DNA of 64,000 nt. Source: Clostridium oryzae. GTDB lineage: Bacteria; Bacillota; Clostridia; Clostridiales; Clostridiaceae. Location of the stretch: the NCBI RefSeq assembly GCF_002029235.1, contig NZ_MZGV01000015.1, positions 33,915-97,914 on the forward strand. The letters are read 5' to 3'. Shown in pieces: positions 63,331 to 64,000 of the stretch. The first letter of the stretch is position 1. Every line of letters begins with the position of its first letter. Both the position numbers and the translations under genes were made by a program. The notes under the pieces are model-generated. The model made no database searches. It had not been told where the DNA came from and worked only from the letters and a program-made list of their open reading frames with translations.

Positions 63331-63445
63331 AGTATACATCTCCTTTTTATATACTTGCAATTTTATTTTGCCTAAAAATAAAAAAAATATGACTATTAAT
63401 CATTGTATATTATGAAAATATTGTTGAAATTGATATACATCTACA

Positions 63446-63913
63446 CTAAAATTGTATATTTCTATCAATAGGCTGCGATAATGAAATAAACGTATCAGTT
63501 CTCTGAATTCCATTAATTATATGTACCTTATTCATAAGCAGATCTTGAAGATGGGCTATGCTCTTACATATAACTTTTGCAAATATAGAATAGTCGCCAG
63601 TAGTGTAGTGGAGTTCAACAATTTCTTTAATTTTTTTCATTTCTTCAAGAACATAAGAAATGGAGGATGATTTATCCAAATAAATTCCTAAAAAGCAGCA
63701 TATATCATAACCAAGTTTTGAAGTATCAATAAGCAGCTTAGTTCCTTTAATTATACCCATATCTTCCATCTTTTTCATTCTTACATGAATTGTACCTCCG
63801 CTTACATGGCACATTCTTGCTATTTCCAAATACGGAGTTCTAGAATCCTTTATTAGAATTTCTAGAATCTGATAGTCTAATTCATCTAATTGTGGATTAT
63901 TATAAATACTCAT
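63446..63913 (-). CDS. Lrp/AsnC-family transcriptional regulator
   Basis: A 155-residue feast/famine regulator. The N-terminal winged helix is residues 10-60 (LDELDYQILEILIKDSRTPY, EIARMCHVSGGTIHVRMKKM), and the C-terminal RAM ligand domain is residues 70-150 (YDICCFLGIYLDKSSSISYV). Such proteins form octamers and respond to amino acids. GAGGTGAG precedes the ATG. Its target is not apparent from context. Confidence 0.93.
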   Translation of the reverse strand: MSIYNNPQLDELDYQILEILIKDSRTPYLEIARMCHVSGGTIHVRMKKMEDMGIIKGTKLLIDTSKLGYDICCFLGIYLDKSSSISYVLEEMKKIKEIVELHYTTGDYSIFAKVICKSIAHLQDLLMNKVHIINGIQRTDTFISLSQPIDRNIQF

Positions 63914-64000
63914 ATGCTCACCTCATTTTTATTAAATCCATATTTTATTATACCAAATAAAATATAAAATTGATAATTTTTATCGAAAAAAATAATAATA

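Overview
The window reads as an ordinary stretch of chromosome from an AT-rich, spore-forming, Gram-positive anaerobe, most likely a Clostridium (cluster I) species. The evidence is strong GGAGG-type ribosome binding sites, frequent TTG and GTG starts, stage V sporulation genes (spoVAC, spoVAD, spoVAE), an alpha/beta-type small acid-soluble spore protein, a T-box leader on thrS, an FMN riboswitch on the riboflavin operon, and an enoate-reductase-type flavoenzyme. There is no rRNA, tRNA, CRISPR array, prophage or transposase gene.

Layout. 1-9.1 kb: the end of a tandem pair of RimK-like ATP-grasp ligases, a pseudouridine salvage pair (psuK, psuG), an unknown 217-residue protein, P-II, D-Ala-D-Ala ligase, a MocR regulator and DAHP synthase. 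9.4-15.7 kb: envelope genes (PAP2 phosphatase, class B penicillin-binding protein, lysozyme-like protein), a thioesterase, a membrane protein, a small kinase-like protein and a hemolysin III protein. 15.8-24.1 kb: ilvE, mnmA, T-box-controlled thrS, aspartate kinase and aspartate-semialdehyde dehydrogenase. 24.4-34.2 kb: accessory genes, with two glycosyltransferases, an MBL hydrolase, a probable decayed gene, a TetR regulator beside an enoate-reductase-like enzyme, a 35-codon membrane peptide and a secreted lipase. 34.5-38.4 kb: a three-gene cassette (22-residue repeat protein, MoxR-like AAA+ ATPase, HExxH/VWA protein), then a NUDIX hydrolase. 38.5-43.6 kb: a LUD protein, the spoVA operon, an unknown protein, a CBS protein and a Cys-Cys-Asp-Pro repeat protein. 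43.9-52.9 kb: an EAL protein, a two-component system with a lipoprotein, HtpG, an unusual isoprenoid-synthase-fold protein and a spore protein. 53-64 kb: ldh, argS, the FMN-riboswitch ribD-ribE-ribBA-ribH operon, gltX, a secreted MBL hydrolase, plsC, a DUF378 protein and an Lrp-type regulator.

Much of the window is housekeeping. The observations most worth a second look are: (1) a dispersed family of about 60-bp hairpins with a conserved apical loop and variable stems (about 3.80, 4.89, 25.37 and 29.07 kb, perhaps 45.18 kb), two copies of which flank the 217-residue gene in inverted orientation; (2) the repeat-protein/MoxR/HExxH-VWA cassette; (3) the isoprenoid-synthase-like protein with a long N-terminal extension; (4) the (CCDP)4 protein; and (5) several perfect inverted repeats at promoters that look like operators (psuK, ilvE, aspartate kinase, the TetR-linked oxidoreductase and the lipase). 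Functional names rest on motifs read by eye. No database search was possible.
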